Origin: Archegozetes longisetosus
Taxonomy: Eukaryota > Arthropoda > Arachnida > Sarcoptiformes > Trhypochthoniidae
Length of the DNA: 64,000 nt
Reading direction: 5' to 3'
Assembly: GCA_018873245.2 (NCBI GenBank)
Contig: JAEMBT020000006.1
Location: forward strand, 10,375,855-10,439,854
A program made the position numbers and the translations under genes. The notes below the pieces were generated by a model. The model saw nothing but the letters and a program-made list of their open reading frames with translations, was not told where the DNA came from and did no database searches. Within the stretch, counting starts at the first letter, position 1. The number at the start of each line of letters is the position of its first letter. Positions 1-16,900 of this stretch are shown piece by piece.

Positions 1-3000
1 TCCCAATTAATGGCCCAAAATCGCATCCCATTCACATCTCTATTATTTTCCTCTGCCATCATATCATTTCCACCTTTTACTCATCTCTCGCTTCAATCCT
101 ATTTGTTGATCGAATTGAATCATTAATTCTTTTCATTTAATGTCTAAATATTTGATTTAATCCTTAAGAAGATGTTTATCTGTTTGCCGATAATTTTGAT
201 CCAATGATTGCAATGGTGTATGAGATGTCTGCCGGGTGTGTCACTTATTATCAATTGTTTGCATTCATCGATTCTGATTATTAAATGTGATTCAATTGAG
301 TCATCTCTACTATTTTTATGTGTTTTATCAATAACTCTGACATTTGATTATTTGAAATCTAGCTATCTTATTTTGCTTTATTATCATTAAAAGTCTGAGT
401 AAATATTATCTTCAGTTTCATTCATTTTATCCAACATTTCAAAGCAAATCAATTCATTCATTATTTTCAATATTGAATATATTTGACGAGCTTTGAGGTT
501 TAATTTGAATTGAGTCTAAAATTAGTTGAATATGAGAAGAATGGATAGAAATATTTATCAAAATTGGTTGACTTTATTAGAAACGGAACTATGAGTTATA
601 TTAAAATTGACATTGTTGAGTGGTCATTTCTTAATTTGTTTAAATGCTTGTGAAAAACATATGACAAAAATAGTAAATGTTGTTATTTCGTGTCAATTCT
701 GAACTATTTTTGAAACATTTTGATTAAATTAATCTATATTTAGACTATGATATTTGATTCATAAATAGCTGGTTGTTATGTGAAAAATTTCCAGATTCAT
801 TATTTCATGAACAAATGGACATTTTCTAGATGAATGACGAATAAAAGCCAAATGAGAGCTAAATTAAGGTTAAATTAAAGCTAAATTAGAGGTAAATTAG
901 AATGAGAAAATAGTTTAAAGAGGAGTGAAAGTAATGAATTGATAGTATCTGTTGAAAAAAGGTAACAGTGGTAGAGTCGTTTTTTTTACTCAAATCCTAA
1001 TCTAATCGTGAAGTTTTCGCTATTATTAGTTTATTCACTCAAATTATGCCCACGTATCGAAAACTTCTAATCTAAAGATTAGTACTTATAATTGAACAAT
1101 AAAAATACACAACAAGTGCTATCAAACCTAAAATTAGATGTTAATAAAAATATCTGGATTGATATCTGAAACGAGTGGTATTTGAAATATAGTGATCTAT
1201 TGTTTATGCTTATGTAAATCAATAAGTCAATCAATGCTTGTTCTGCTTTTATTCATTCAATTGTTTGAAAATGATCAAAAATTAAACCTAATATTAACTT
1301 AAATTCAACATGTTTGCTTTCTGAAAACTGCTCGATTTGTCATTTTTATCCCCAATTTACGCTGTTTTTACCCCCAATTTATGCCATTTTGCCCCCAATT
1401 GATACTATTTTACCCCCAATTCCTCATATAGTCAATTCTGAGAAACCTGTGCATAGAATACACTCTTGAAAAGCTGTGCATTAAAGTGATAAGTTGTTAA
1501 ATAAATTGTAACAATCGGTAAGTGTTAAGATAAGAATAATAAAATTAGAACGAAGGGAGTATTGATAGAATTGATTTTAGTATTAAGATAGTTATTGGTT
1601 AGGGTTTTCTGCTAATTGATTGCACACCTGAACACGTTTGATTGCTTTTTATGTGTCTGTGAATCGCAACAGCAATAATATTAAAATATCATTTTAGATA
1701 AACTAATTAAAACCGTTAACGTTTAAGCTATGCTCCAATAGGGCCTTAATTTTAGGCTTGTTATCTCTTCGTTCTGAACAAGTAGACCTCGTCCAAACCA
1801 AGCCATTCATGTCTATCAGATTTATTTTCCATCGATGTTCACAACTATGTTATCATCGAATTTAGTCACATTTGATTCTTGAGCGAGCATTCAGTCGTTA
1901 ATTATGATTTTCAGAGTGATATCATTATGAATTGTGGAAAATTTTGTCTCAAATTTACCTCAAATTGATCTGAAACGTAAATATTAGATTATGAAAATTG
2001 AAATTGTTTATGTTGAAATATTGAACTGGTTTACGAACAAGTAATGCTTAATGAAAGAAATGATAAATTGGAAGAGTGATACTGAATAAGAGATTGAAAT
2101 AAGAAAAAATTAGTGAAAATTGGTTACTTTCAAGAGTGAAGTATAGCTAATGAGCAATCATTTGGGAGAATAGAAGGACATTGGTTCTTCCAATCAATAC
2201 AATTGATTAATTTGAGAGATACTAATAGAAATAAATTCATGTCTTATATAATAAGTTAGGAAAATGTGAACCCATTTAGATATTTTGTGACCAACTATTT
2301 CATAATGACTCGATTAGGCTTCGAGGTTATCATTGTTTTGACTACTGGCAAAACACGTCGTTTCACTTGAATTTGTTCTAATTTTCAAATTAAAAGTTGA
2401 AAGAAGTTAGAAAAAAAGTTATAAAAGAGCCTTGTTTCGAAGGCGCAAATCTCAAGTCAATGCAAAAGAGAATAATCTGATAAAAGAGGGAACATTTTTA
2501 TATCATTTCAATCGAAATAAAATTAAAGATAGAGTCGACCATTAGTCGATTAATGCTTTGCTATTAAATTACAGATGTATTAAAGCACATAAAAGCATTG
2601 GATTGATTGAATTTTTTATTTGTCAATTAAAACGTGGAATTAATGAAAAATTGATTGTCTGTTTAGATCTCTGTCAATGATATTTAAGAGATTTTGTGTT
2701 TAGCGGAAAACAAGTTGAAAATGAGTCGTATAGTTGAGCTTTTCATAATAGTAGGTTAGTCTAAGACCTCATTTTATAATTAATGAGTCAGCATAGAGAC
2801 TGTCGCGTAGTCACCTAACCTCTCACCTCTGGATCAGATGTAAACATATTGATGACACTAAAATATGACCACTCGTTGATTCGCTTGCGATGAATTTTTA
2901 ATAGAGCTTTAAAGAGTGGATTTCTATTACTAACACTAACCTAATATTTTAGTCCACATTAATTAACACAAATTATTTACTTTATTTTGCTAATTGTTTC

Positions 3001-4333
3001 AGTTGAAAATACTTAAAATAATGGTTGATGTGAAAGGATTGTTTCTGGAGCTAGAATTAAGTTGCAATTGTTTGATAATTGTCTGATAATTTCTCTGACA
3101 ACTTGTACGATAATTTGTTTGATATGAATTTAGTGAAGTGTTCAAATTGGTTGCTTTAAGAAGGAGAGGAAACTTACTCTTAATTTTGATTTAGCTCTAG
3201 GATCTACATATATTACTGGTATATTTCCATTGAAAACCAATCACTTGTATTGATAAGAATCAATTTCATTTATTACTACTTCGGTTAGTCATCAGCTATT
3301 GAGAAAAAGCAAGTGTGCAAGGTTTTACTTCGATCCAAATCCAAAATATCCGTTCAATTAAATCAATAATATCAACTTTATAAGTGTTTTTTCAACTGAG
3401 TGATAGTTGTAAGAAATTTATTAGATATAGAAATGCTTTGGCTAATTGTTGGCATGATTAGCTAATTGTGTGGATTATTAGCTAATTTGATTTTTCAAGT
3501 CAAGCCCTAAATAAGCCTAAATAAGTAGAAGCCTGATAAGAAAGTTGGCACATGTTTTAATTAATTGGCGCAATAGGTTGCAAGACTATAATGATAAATA
3601 TATCTATTGATTGTAATAATAGTTAGCAAAGCATTATTACAGTCAATATTGAAATGAAAATATACGAAAAACCTATTTGACAAGAATTAGACTGTATTTA
3701 TGTAAAGAAGCGAAGGGTTAGTATTTAAATCGCCTGCGTAAGAAGTAGTGCCACAGCCCTAGTATCGATTTTTGGTGCATTCCATTACTCCTCGTGGTAG
3801 GAATCAAATTAAAGGGGAAACGGCATCGATGATGCTCTGCCTGAACCTAACACGAAAATCATTATATTGTTTAGCCTTCTCTCAGCGGTCATTCGACTTT
3901 TAATGTTTCTCAATACTATTTCTCTTTCTATAAGAACTGATTGGCAATTATAACAATAATAATCTGTTGTTGATTATCAATACTCCCTGATTTGTTTAAT
4001 CTAATCAGATGTAGCAAATCGTAAGTAATGATCAACTGTGTGACCTGTCTCTGCGTTAATAGGTTATCGAGTTTGGTAGTTTGCAGGGACAAGTGGTTAC
4101 GACTATATTTATCTCTGGCATTCTCTCACATCTATTTATAGTAACCCAATTTTAATACTATATTCCTATCGCGAACACATTCTCCACTCTGCCAATGCTT
4201 TACTTTTTCAGACCTAAATTCCCTACTTTTCTCCACTTTTCTTTATAGCCTTATATTCTCTATTTATTTTTATTGCAAATATCAAAATTGATCTCATATA
4301 TAATTTTTTGCTAAAATGCATTTCTTTTTCCAG
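1..4333. other. Non-coding upstream region of the Gbeta gene
   Basis: No convincing coding exon on either strand; open frames here are short and lack splice or family support. It probably contains the promoter and at least one 5' untranslated exon of the downstream Gbeta gene, because a splice acceptor (tttttccag ending at 4333) precedes the Gbeta start codon. That untranslated exon could not be located. A short tandem repeat at 1343-1423 is listed separately. The somewhat GC-richer patch at about 3710-3850 has no recognisable identity. Confidence 0.6.
1343..1423. repeat. Tandem repeat, four units of about 22 bases
   Basis: Four consecutive imperfect units share the core ttttaccccCAATT followed by a variable 7-9 base tail (acgctg, atgccat, gatactat). 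The C-runs stand out in otherwise AT-rich DNA. It lies upstream of the Gbeta gene; a function is not evident. Confidence 0.75.
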
Positions 4334-4404
4334 GGTTTGTGCGGACCACTGAAAAGAAAACTGGAAATAAGCGAATTAACCGCTGCTTCAATTAATTAAA
4401 AGAA

Positions 4405-7237
<2,833 letters not shown>

Positions 7238-8259
7238 CAGCGATAATCATAATTTAGTTATTATCAGAATTACACAATTATCGATTGATCAAATTTAATC
7301 TTACTTGAAGTGAATGTTTCTAAAGTGTGTTTCAAAATGAAAATATGTGAATATGACTGAACGTGAAACTACTATAACTCTTTGCGTATTTCATCGAAAT
7401 CTTTAAAACAAAAAAATTTAAGTTCGTAATCATGTTATAATTCTGTCGCAATTAAAAATTTTAAACAAAACAAAAAGGACTTGACATTCACTTTTTTGAT
7501 GTGAGCCTTTAATAAGTTCATCCTTTCGGATGTACACCAAAATCCATTTTGAACGCAACTCTTATATTATTATCAACAATGGGCTAAAACTCAATTCTCA
7601 TTTTTCATAATCAATTTATCTGTTTCTAACTAAAATAAGAAATCATTTGATCTTAATATGTATATCAATTTAGTTGTGCTTCGCCTATCATAATAACTAA
7701 AATACTGTATATTGAAATTTTGTGTTACAAAAACGTTGTTCACTCATCAGCACTCATCCTATTATGCTTTCGGAAAATTCTATTACAGATATTAACAACT
7801 GATTCACTCTTCAAATCATTTTAGGGACTTTGCAACTATACTGCCATTTCAATTGCGATTTATGTGCACTCAAACCAATTGCTACTACAGTATGATTAAC
7901 AACACTTTGATTTGATATAGAATTATATATTGAAAGTTGAGACAAATCTCTGTATTCGCTCATACAGTATATGGAGACGACTCAAACCAGTCAACAGTTA
8001 AGCAATTATTAGAAGAAAATCTTTCCAATTATATGATCAAATGTTTGGCTTTGATCGGCTTACATATGGCGCACACTTTAAAAACCAAATACCAGTTGAG
8101 CGCAATTTGACGGATTTTGGTGGTGTCAACAACAATATCATTGATTTTTAATTACATCCGAATCTATTGCACAAAATATAACGCGATATAAGTTCTTCAA
8201 AATTGATTATGATTGTGTGGGCAAACATTTATTTATAATAAGGAGTATTAAAAACAAGT

Positions 8260-8290
8260 TTATTATTATTATTATTACTATTATTATTAT
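8260..8290. repeat. (ATT)n microsatellite
   Basis: About ten trinucleotide units of TTA/ATT with one TAC interruption, immediately visible in the sequence. Confidence 0.9.
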
Positions 8291-8824
8291 GAGTCGCGAT
8301 TAATTAGTTTACATCTCTATCAAAAGGAATTGTTTCAGACAAAATACAAGCTTAATTATTAGAATTTGTTTGATTTGTTATTTTCTCAAGTATTTGATTG
8401 TGCCATTTATTGAAAGATTGTGTCATAAACTCATCATTGATTATAGTTTTTGTCTATTTTTCAAATTATTTCAAAGCTTATTTGTATTTACATAAAAGTA
8501 AAGAAGGACTTAATTATGTTTAATTTGATGACCATTTGCTTCTAGTCACTTATGTCAGTTTTTTGTATGAATACAAATCCTAACTGATTCCCGCATGCGA
8601 TCAAATCTCGATTTGTCAGCCTTTGGTTTGATTTAGTAAAACAAAACTAAAGAGCCTTTGGTTTAATTTAGAAAAAGTAAACCTTTGGTCTGATTTAGAA
8701 AACAAAATTAATTATCGCACCCATTGATGGATATTTGAAAGCTAACATTATTCACGACATTTTCCGTAATAGTGTCTTAATTGTGCACATTTAATCTTAA
8801 GTAAATGAATTTTGATGATGACTT

Positions 8825-8958
8825 TAAACATATTGAAATATTGAAGTATTGAAAATATTGAAAATATTGAAGTATTGAAATATTCAAGTATTGGAGTATT
8901 GAAATATTCAAGTATTGAACGTATTGAAATATTGAAAAGATTGAAAATTGAAGATTAT
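8825..8958. repeat. TATTGAA-type minisatellite
   Basis: Roughly a dozen imperfect copies of a 9-11 base unit (tattgaaa, tattgaagta, tattcaagta) in direct array. The unit lacks stops in one minus-strand frame, so the array creates a spurious repetitive open frame (ILQYLNIS-like). Confidence 0.85.
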
Positions 8959-9509
8959 AGCACAAACGAAAACATGAACGATCCGAAAACAATTGTAGTG
9001 CATTAATTTGTGTGCGTCAGATTGTAATTATTTGTTTATATACCGTAAATTTGATGTAACTTAAACTGCTCTCAAAACTTGATGTATACACAACAACTTG
9101 CTTTTAATAATTAATTTCAAATCTATCTCATTTCATACTTAACTAACCTGACGCTGAGCCCCAGTTAGGTTTATTAAGAATGAAATTTATATCTAAATTA
9201 ATTATAGGCGAGTTAGGATTACTAATGGTCATTGTAGTTAATAAATTAAATGTTTTATATAAGTGACTACTGAACAAAGGTGCAAAGTTGAGCGCAATCA
9301 ACACTCAGCTCGAGGTCAGCCCCGCTTCGAGTCTAAGTTTTACAGTTTTGTTACACTTTTTGCGCTCAACTTTGTTGCTCAACTATTTGGTAGTGACGAA
9401 TTAAATAATTGACAACAACCTCATTCGAAACTATTAAAATTGCATTTCAATCAGCATATATTTATTTCTAACTATTATTTCTTTATTCTATTCCTTTATT
9501 ATATTACGC

Positions 9510-9549
9510 ATTATTATTATTATTATTATCATTATTATTATTATTATTA
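9510..9549. repeat. (ATT)n microsatellite
   Basis: About thirteen ATT/TTA units with one ATC interruption. Confidence 0.9.
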
Positions 9550-10936
9550 ATCTATTACTAATCTTTTAACTATTTATTATTATTTCTCATGAGCAAAGTA
9601 GTTAATACTGAACAAACTAATAAATTTAAATTAAAAAATCAGACTAACCGTTCAAAATGTTTTGCAGGTCTTTCTAATCAACACTATTTACTTCTCTCTG
9701 TATCAATTTTCACTATTAATTAGTGTTGGTAAACTTCCACTAAATTTCGACATCTATTTGCAGATCAGGTTCAGAAAATGTGTAGATAATTACTAGAAAG
9801 TTTCTAGCAATATTTTGTTCGCTAGAGGTTCACACACATTTCAGAAACATCTCTAGAAGATCTCTTTTTACAACGCTAGTATTAATTTAAAACAATCCAT
9901 CTCAGTCAATTCAAATTTGGCAAATTGACAAACATTTCAATCTTATGAGCTACTTATTATACTATTAGTCTTATAATACAGGTGTTAGTATATCATAACG
10001 GTGTTTGATTGATTCTATTTAAGAATTTTCGATGGATCAGGAAATTTGAACATCATCTACTCTGTACTTATACTGTTAAGTTTTTATCATATAATCAATA
10101 AATTCAGGAGTGTTTGGGTTGTAGACTTCTAAATAATGTCTAATACGACATGAGACTACGATACTTTGACATTATTTTAGTTTGAAAACTGAATCATTAG
10201 AAAGGATGTGAATGGTTTTTATAAGTTTGACAACGTGTTAAAAGATATGAATTGAACAGCAGATGACTGTTTAGTTTGTAGAGCGATATGGTAATTAAAA
10301 ATTGAATGGGATTGTGCTGACTTGATTCGAAAATTGAAACTATTTGTTGAAGCACTCAATTAAACAAATAGTTAGTTTAGTTAAGCTCTAAACTACTTCA
10401 AAATAATAGCCGTAATTCAAAAAGCTATCTAAATAATCAATCGAATGTCTGCTTGTTTAGCATTCATTTGTTGTTTTAGGATTTCGTTCAAATTTAGACA
10501 TACGTCAGACATAAGGAAAATCTGTTAATGTGATAATCTGAATGATTTGCACATTTTCTAGACTGTACTAAAATGAAATATTTTGGGTAAAATCAAATTT
10601 GTTCAGTTAATTTCTTATTGAGATATAAATCTGATTGTTGTAAATTGTCGCTGGATAAGTGTAACGATTTTTTGCTAATATTTGCTTAAATCTAACTAAA
10701 TATTGATCGATTTTTCAGAAGAAAAAAAACTAGCATAAAAAGCAGAGTTCTTTCACATGACCAGCACTTGGAGAAGAGGGATTGAGATTATTGAGTTTCT
10801 CAAAGTGTGGCAGAAGTGAGAACTAGATGCAAGACTAGTCAATACAATACTTGCTTTTGTATTATAAAGAATTTGTGGGTTCAGTCTCAAAAGTGAAGCT
10901 GTTTTTCTAATGTAAACATTCATATACTTATTGAAC

Positions 10937-13900
10937 ATGTTTTTATTTTATAAAAATTTATTACTATTTCAAATCTTAGTTTCATTCCTTTTATTATTTT
11001 CATCAATAATCAAAGCAAATGATGTGAAAGAAGCAAAAGGTTTGAAGTTTAATTCAATAATAACAAAACTATTGAGCAATCAAAGAAAGCAATAGTTGTT
11101 TGATAAGAACTTACAAACTGCTCAAATAATGCAACCCTTTCCAAACTTTACTATATTTAGACAATGAGCTTATAGTGGTGACTGTAGCCACAGATGTTAC
11201 CGACGGTTTTGTCAGGTTCAACCGTTCAGTCAATGCGTATGGCTTCAAACTTGAGGTAAGTCTTAAACAGTTTATTCATTCAATTATCTGTATTCAAATT
11301 TGTTCAACTTTAAGGTTCTTGGAATGAACCAAAAATGGTTAGGTGGAGACGTACGTAAACATCCTGGTGGTGGGCAAAAAGTCAATTTACTTAAGAATTA
11401 TGTCGAGCGATACAAAAATGACAACAATCGAGTCATCTTATTTGTTGACAGGTTTTCGCATTAAATGCTTACTAATTATTTAGCAAACAATTAACAAACT
11501 TTTCTAACTCTTTACTGTTAGTTATGACGTTATAATCACTTCAGGTCCCGATCAAATACTTAAACGATTTAATGAAATGGACGCGAAAGTACTCTTTTCT
11601 TCTGAAGGGTTTTGTTGGCCCGATAAATCTTTAGAAGTAATATTATATACATTGTCTTATCAAAAGTATTTTAACCCCCAACTTTTTTTTAGTTAGAATA
11701 TCCGAAGACTAACGGCGATGGAAAGCGTTTTCTTAATTCGGGAGGTAGTGATTTTTTGGATAGTTGATAACTTGATTTTAATATAAATTTGTTCAATTTT
11801 CAGGCTTTATTGGGTTTGCCCCTCAGATATATGAGATCGTGTCGAGCTCTGAAATCGACGATTTAGCTGACGATCAATTGTTTTACACCAAAATATATCT
11901 AGACGAACAAGTGCGGGTAAGTCATCAAATTTGCATTTATTTAATCAAATATGAAATTGGTCAAATTAACCCCTATCTGATGCTCATCAAGTTTTAGCCT
12001 GTACACTCTCTAGACATTTTCTTGGTCTAAAATACAGTTTTTCATGTTTTCATTTGTTAGAAATGATGAGTCAATTAAGAAATCATTTCTTAGGCTTTCA
12101 GTTTAATTTAAACTAATCGTCTTTAGCTTATGCTCAAGTAATATTCAGAGTTTATGAACATTATGACTAGTTTGTCAGTATATGTTTTTGGTCTGATTTT
12201 AATCAATTGATTCTTTTCACTTAACAAAAACAAATTATTAATTAAAAGCTATAACTTGTAACTAACTTATATTTCTAAAAATAAAGTACTAAAGTAAGTG
12301 GAAATTAATTTTTGATAATAGAAAAAATTGCGAATAAAGTTAGACCACAGGGCGAATATATTTCAAAATTTAAATGGAGCTGTTGGAGATGTGGAAATAC
12401 GTTTTACTTCCGATGACTCTTACATACATAATACTGCTTACCAAACAAATCCTCTAATCATCCACGGAAACGGTCCGAGTAAGGTATGAAAGACTGAGTT
12501 TATATAAATATGTTATTTATTTCTATAAGAATTGTTTTTATCAAAGATCACTCTGAATTCATTGGGCAACTATTTGGCCAAGTCGTGGCATCCTAAGAGT
12601 GGCTGCTTATCGTGTAATCAAAATAAATTAAGCTTAGATAAATTGACAAAGTCTGATCTTCCGCTCGTTTTGATCGGTGTTTTTATAAAACACGCGACTC
12701 CTTTCATAAACGAGTTTCTCGAATATATAGTCAAACTTAATTACCCGAAAGAGCGCATCAGTTTGTTCTTATACAGTAGCGTCACATATCATGCGAGTGA
12801 TGTCCAAGGTTTTATTGATCAAAAGAAGGATATTTATCAACGAGTCACTGTATTTCCGTCCGATAAACTTGAATGGGAAGCAAGAAATTCAGCTCTGTAT
12901 GCAATCATTTCGTTAATCATATTGAAGTGAATTCTATAATATAAAAAATACTCATTACATGTAAAATTAAGCCTCACTGTTGCTTTCCTTAAAATTATCA
13001 GATTTATCCCAAATGGCATCCTAATTTCTATTTTTAGAATGCAATGTATTAGTAGGAAAATTCATATTACAGTTGTTCACTTCAATTTTATACAACAGAC
13101 TATTAACTGGATCTCAAAATATTTAGTTTAAATTATTTTTGATTTTTATCTAATTTCAGGGACGAATGTGTGAAAATCAATTGCGATTATTATTTTTCAA
13201 TTGATTCCGATGCCAGAATTACAAATAGTGAAACTTTGATTCGTTTAATAGAGCAAAATAAGTAATAATAAGTTTAGGAAAGTGATCAACTTTTCAAAAT
13301 AATGCAAATATTTGATTGTTTAAACTAGGAAAGTAATCGCACCTCTATTGGTCAGACCTAACCAGTTGTGGTCAAATTTTTGGGGCGCTCTTTCATCTGA
13401 AGGTTACTATTCTCGTTCCCATGATTACATCCAAATTGTGAAAAATGATCGTCGGTAAGTACAACTTACATAATTTTAGTAGCTAAGTGTCCAAAAGTCA
13501 ATACTGAACCTTGAGAAAAGTGAAAGTAAAAGTAATACTAATTTTGGTTTAATTTATTTACTGACTAAATCGACTTATGATACAATAGACATTTAATTTA
13601 TGTAAACTTCTGCAATCGAATCAAACTAGAATTACATACAATATTGAGTTAATCGAGACAAATATGATAAGAATTTGATGTGAAAAATGATCCTAAATAT
13701 ATAAATCTCTATTAGAACATAAATTTAGTTGACTCCGTATAAAGGGTTGAAGAGTTACGGAAAAGCACTAAAAGCTTGTGTTAATACAGGATATTAAAGA
13801 CCATGATATCGTTGACAAAATTATTATAGTCAATTGTTTATTGCTTTATGTTCAAACTTAATAGCAATACAGGTATTAATACTACAGGTAAATTAAAACG

Positions 13901-16900
13901 TGTCACATCTTAAATTAATCAGATATGTCTTCTCATAGTATACCAACCAAGTGAGCTTTGATTTTCAATTTCAGTCATTAATGTTTCAAAAGTCTGCTTT
14001 GAAGTTTCTTCTGTCAACTGTGTATTTGTTGTTTGCCTAAGAAAAATATGATTATTTAATATTATTATAAAATTGCAAATATTTCTTTGAAGGTTACTGC
14101 ACCAAAAATGTTTAGAGCCAGGGAGTTTTTATGCGGTTCAATCTTTCTAACATGCACTTGAGTGACTTTTATAAAAACAATATAAAAGTGGCATAGAAAA
14201 CATAACTTGATTATTATTGATTTCTAAAAACCATTCAACTACATGTTAAACTTAGAAGAGTTTTACTGCACGCCTATATGAGAGCTAGCAATAAACGAAA
14301 TATTTGGTCAATAATTTAATAGATTAATACATTTTTGATATACATATATGAGAACAGTTCTCGATTTTGTTTTTGGTTTGAAATTATTTTTATTTAGCTT
14401 GTATCTACTGAAAGACAGTAAGGTAGAAGACAATCAAGTTATGCAAAATTACTTCTCATATTTCGTAAGACTAATCCAATAAGGGCTTGAAGAGAAATCT
14501 TGCTTATTATAACATTTATTTTCATCAGAATTGCTAATCAAATAATCTGAAAATTTAAGAGTTTGAATTGCTCTTGAAATTGGTTTTGTAAGTAATAGCT
14601 TAATTGGCTATAAATAATATCCGCACACGTTGACAGGTACTTGTCTCTCAAGAGATAGAATAATTTATTAGATCCTACATAAAGCTGTAAATTATTTACC
14701 GCTTAGACGTTGTGTTACTATCAACCTATCATTTTTTTATTCATTCTTCTAACAATCCTTAGTCTGATTAACTACTTTCTTGTTGAGGATTTAAGTGCTT
14801 TAAATTAGCAAAGCTTACGATCTACCGAAACTTCACATTAGAAACTATTGTTTTCTGTTCTGTTCAGTTTTGTTGGTTGCGACTGAAGTTTTGAAGATAA
14901 GCAATAAATCCAATTTGACGCCATATATCGATTTAAAGTGTATATTTTGAAACCTATTGAACTTTCTGGGAATTTAAAATGATTGCCTGAAATGATAGTG
15001 TGCGAGCATTATAAACATTAATAGATTCAGATGAAAGTGTCTAATCCCCTGTGAGTCCTAAATGCGTTTTGTGAGTCTAATCCTGAAAATTGGGTGAAAT
15101 GACAAAATTGGATCTATCCAAGTTATTGCGAGCATTCAAATGTTACATAAAAGTTAAAGTTAATCGTGTAATTTTGTTTATAACAGTCAGAAACTTGCCA
15201 TGCATTCATAAGTTCCGCTATCCATTTGTCTTGCGGGGTCGATCTCCAATTTGCTTTTGATCTTGTCTTTGCCATATTTCCATTCAGATATCTTAAAAAG
15301 TGGAAGCGTTAGAAGAGGATTACTTGGAAGGGAAAAGTTTAAAAGCATACTTGAAGATAACGGTGTAAATGAGCGTCTAATTCGATGTTATCCTTATACC
15401 AAGTAATCCTATAATAAACTAAGTTGAGTTCTTCATCGATCAATCATTGTAATATTGTTACTCACATGGGCACTGGATCACCAGTAGCTACGCATATAAA
15501 GACTATCTATGTTAATAAATGATCAGTTGTTGAAATGGTCCTAAATCATTCTAGTTGTGACAGATGAAAAAGAAATACTCACTTTGTGCCCTAGATAGAA
15601 CTCGTAGTCGAAATGAGATGCCTGAATAATTTGAGCGCCCTATCAAACCCATTACATTAGTTTAAACTTGATTTGAACATAAACTTGCTACTCCTAATTC
15701 AAGCTTATACCTAATGACAAATAAATCTCTGGATTATATTTCCCTTTTTTGCTTCTCTCTGATAACACTACAGCTCACATTTTAGTTTCAACTCAATAAC
15801 TCAATCAGACTAAGTATTCGAAGGTATTTCTCTAGAAAGCATTCCAACTATCAGTCGAAATATCTAAACTTCAACATTAAACTAAACTTCTTATCGCTCG
15901 ACCCTAAATTTCTAACTTAATCACTATTTACTATCTTTAGTCAGAAATTACTAAAATCATAAGATTTGACAATAAATTAGGAAATGTTTTGAATTAGATT
16001 TAGAAGACAGATTTGAAGACTAACATAAATTATTCCTTGAGCAAATGGATCGAATCATAACAAAAAGTAACCAAAATTAGTTTTTGTGTTGCTAAGGTTC
16101 AATTCGATAATCATATTATATTTGTCTTGAGGATTTAAGTAAGTTTTCATAAGAATTTCCTTGGATTTCATATAACTTATTTGAATAAACAGGATTTGGT
16201 TATATTTGTTTGACTACAGTTTTTTGTAATACGGCCCAAATGTGAACACTTGAAGAAAGTAATGCTTTTATGCTTGAAAGGATAAAATCTGAATGATTTC
16301 TATAGAAATTTGTTTATAAAAATGCAACTAAAGGCATTTTTAAAAGATTGCCACTTTTATCAAATTTGATATATACCAGTTCAGTATTCGACATAGTTTT
16401 CGTTGTTCACTTTGTTTTGAGTTTGTGTTTACATAAGTTAAGTATTCTATAATTCATTTGAAGCAATATTATATTGCGAATCCTGCTTTTGTACCACAAA
16501 TATTTGGATACTAATCTCATAAATGTTCAACTAATGTTTCCACCGTTTCTAAATTATTGATGATTACCTTCGAATATGAACAGATAACTGTGCAATAAAT
16601 CTCAGATTAGTTTTATGAGCTTGCGAAAACAGTAACTAATTTATGGTTTCATTCGAAGTAACTATTCGGTTCTATTCGTTCATATAAATAGTATGCTTCT
16701 TATAGGCACGAATATTCGAGTTGATTGAATACAAAGTACAAAATTTGAACTTTACTAGGCTGACAAAAATGATTGAATTTCAAAATTATTTTGAGAATGT
16801 TACAAATTCCGATCTTATGAATACAGGCTTAGTTATATGTTTTAGAGCTAGATTTGTTCCATCAGACTTATTTTTAGGAATTTGTAATCCGTTCAATGAC

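Larger units (their letters stand above)
7238..10936. other. Gene-free interval between Gbeta and lysyl hydroxylase
   Basis: Contains the 3' untranslated region of Gbeta (a possible ATTAAA polyadenylation signal at about 7451), simple repeats at 8260-8290, 8825-8958 and 9510-9549, and the lysyl hydroxylase promoter. No coding exon is supported on either strand. The minus-strand open frame over 8777-8992 is a by-product of the TATTGAA minisatellite. Confidence 0.6.

Noticed and set aside
8777..8992. Minus-strand open frame with repeated YLNIS motifs
   Set aside because: Produced by the TATTGAA minisatellite; no start context or family match.
12532..12930. Plus-strand open frame read as one exon to its stop
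   Set aside because: Only 12547-12896 is exon 8 of Plod; the end of the frame runs into the intron. The overlapping minus frame at 12837-13019 is antisense shadow.
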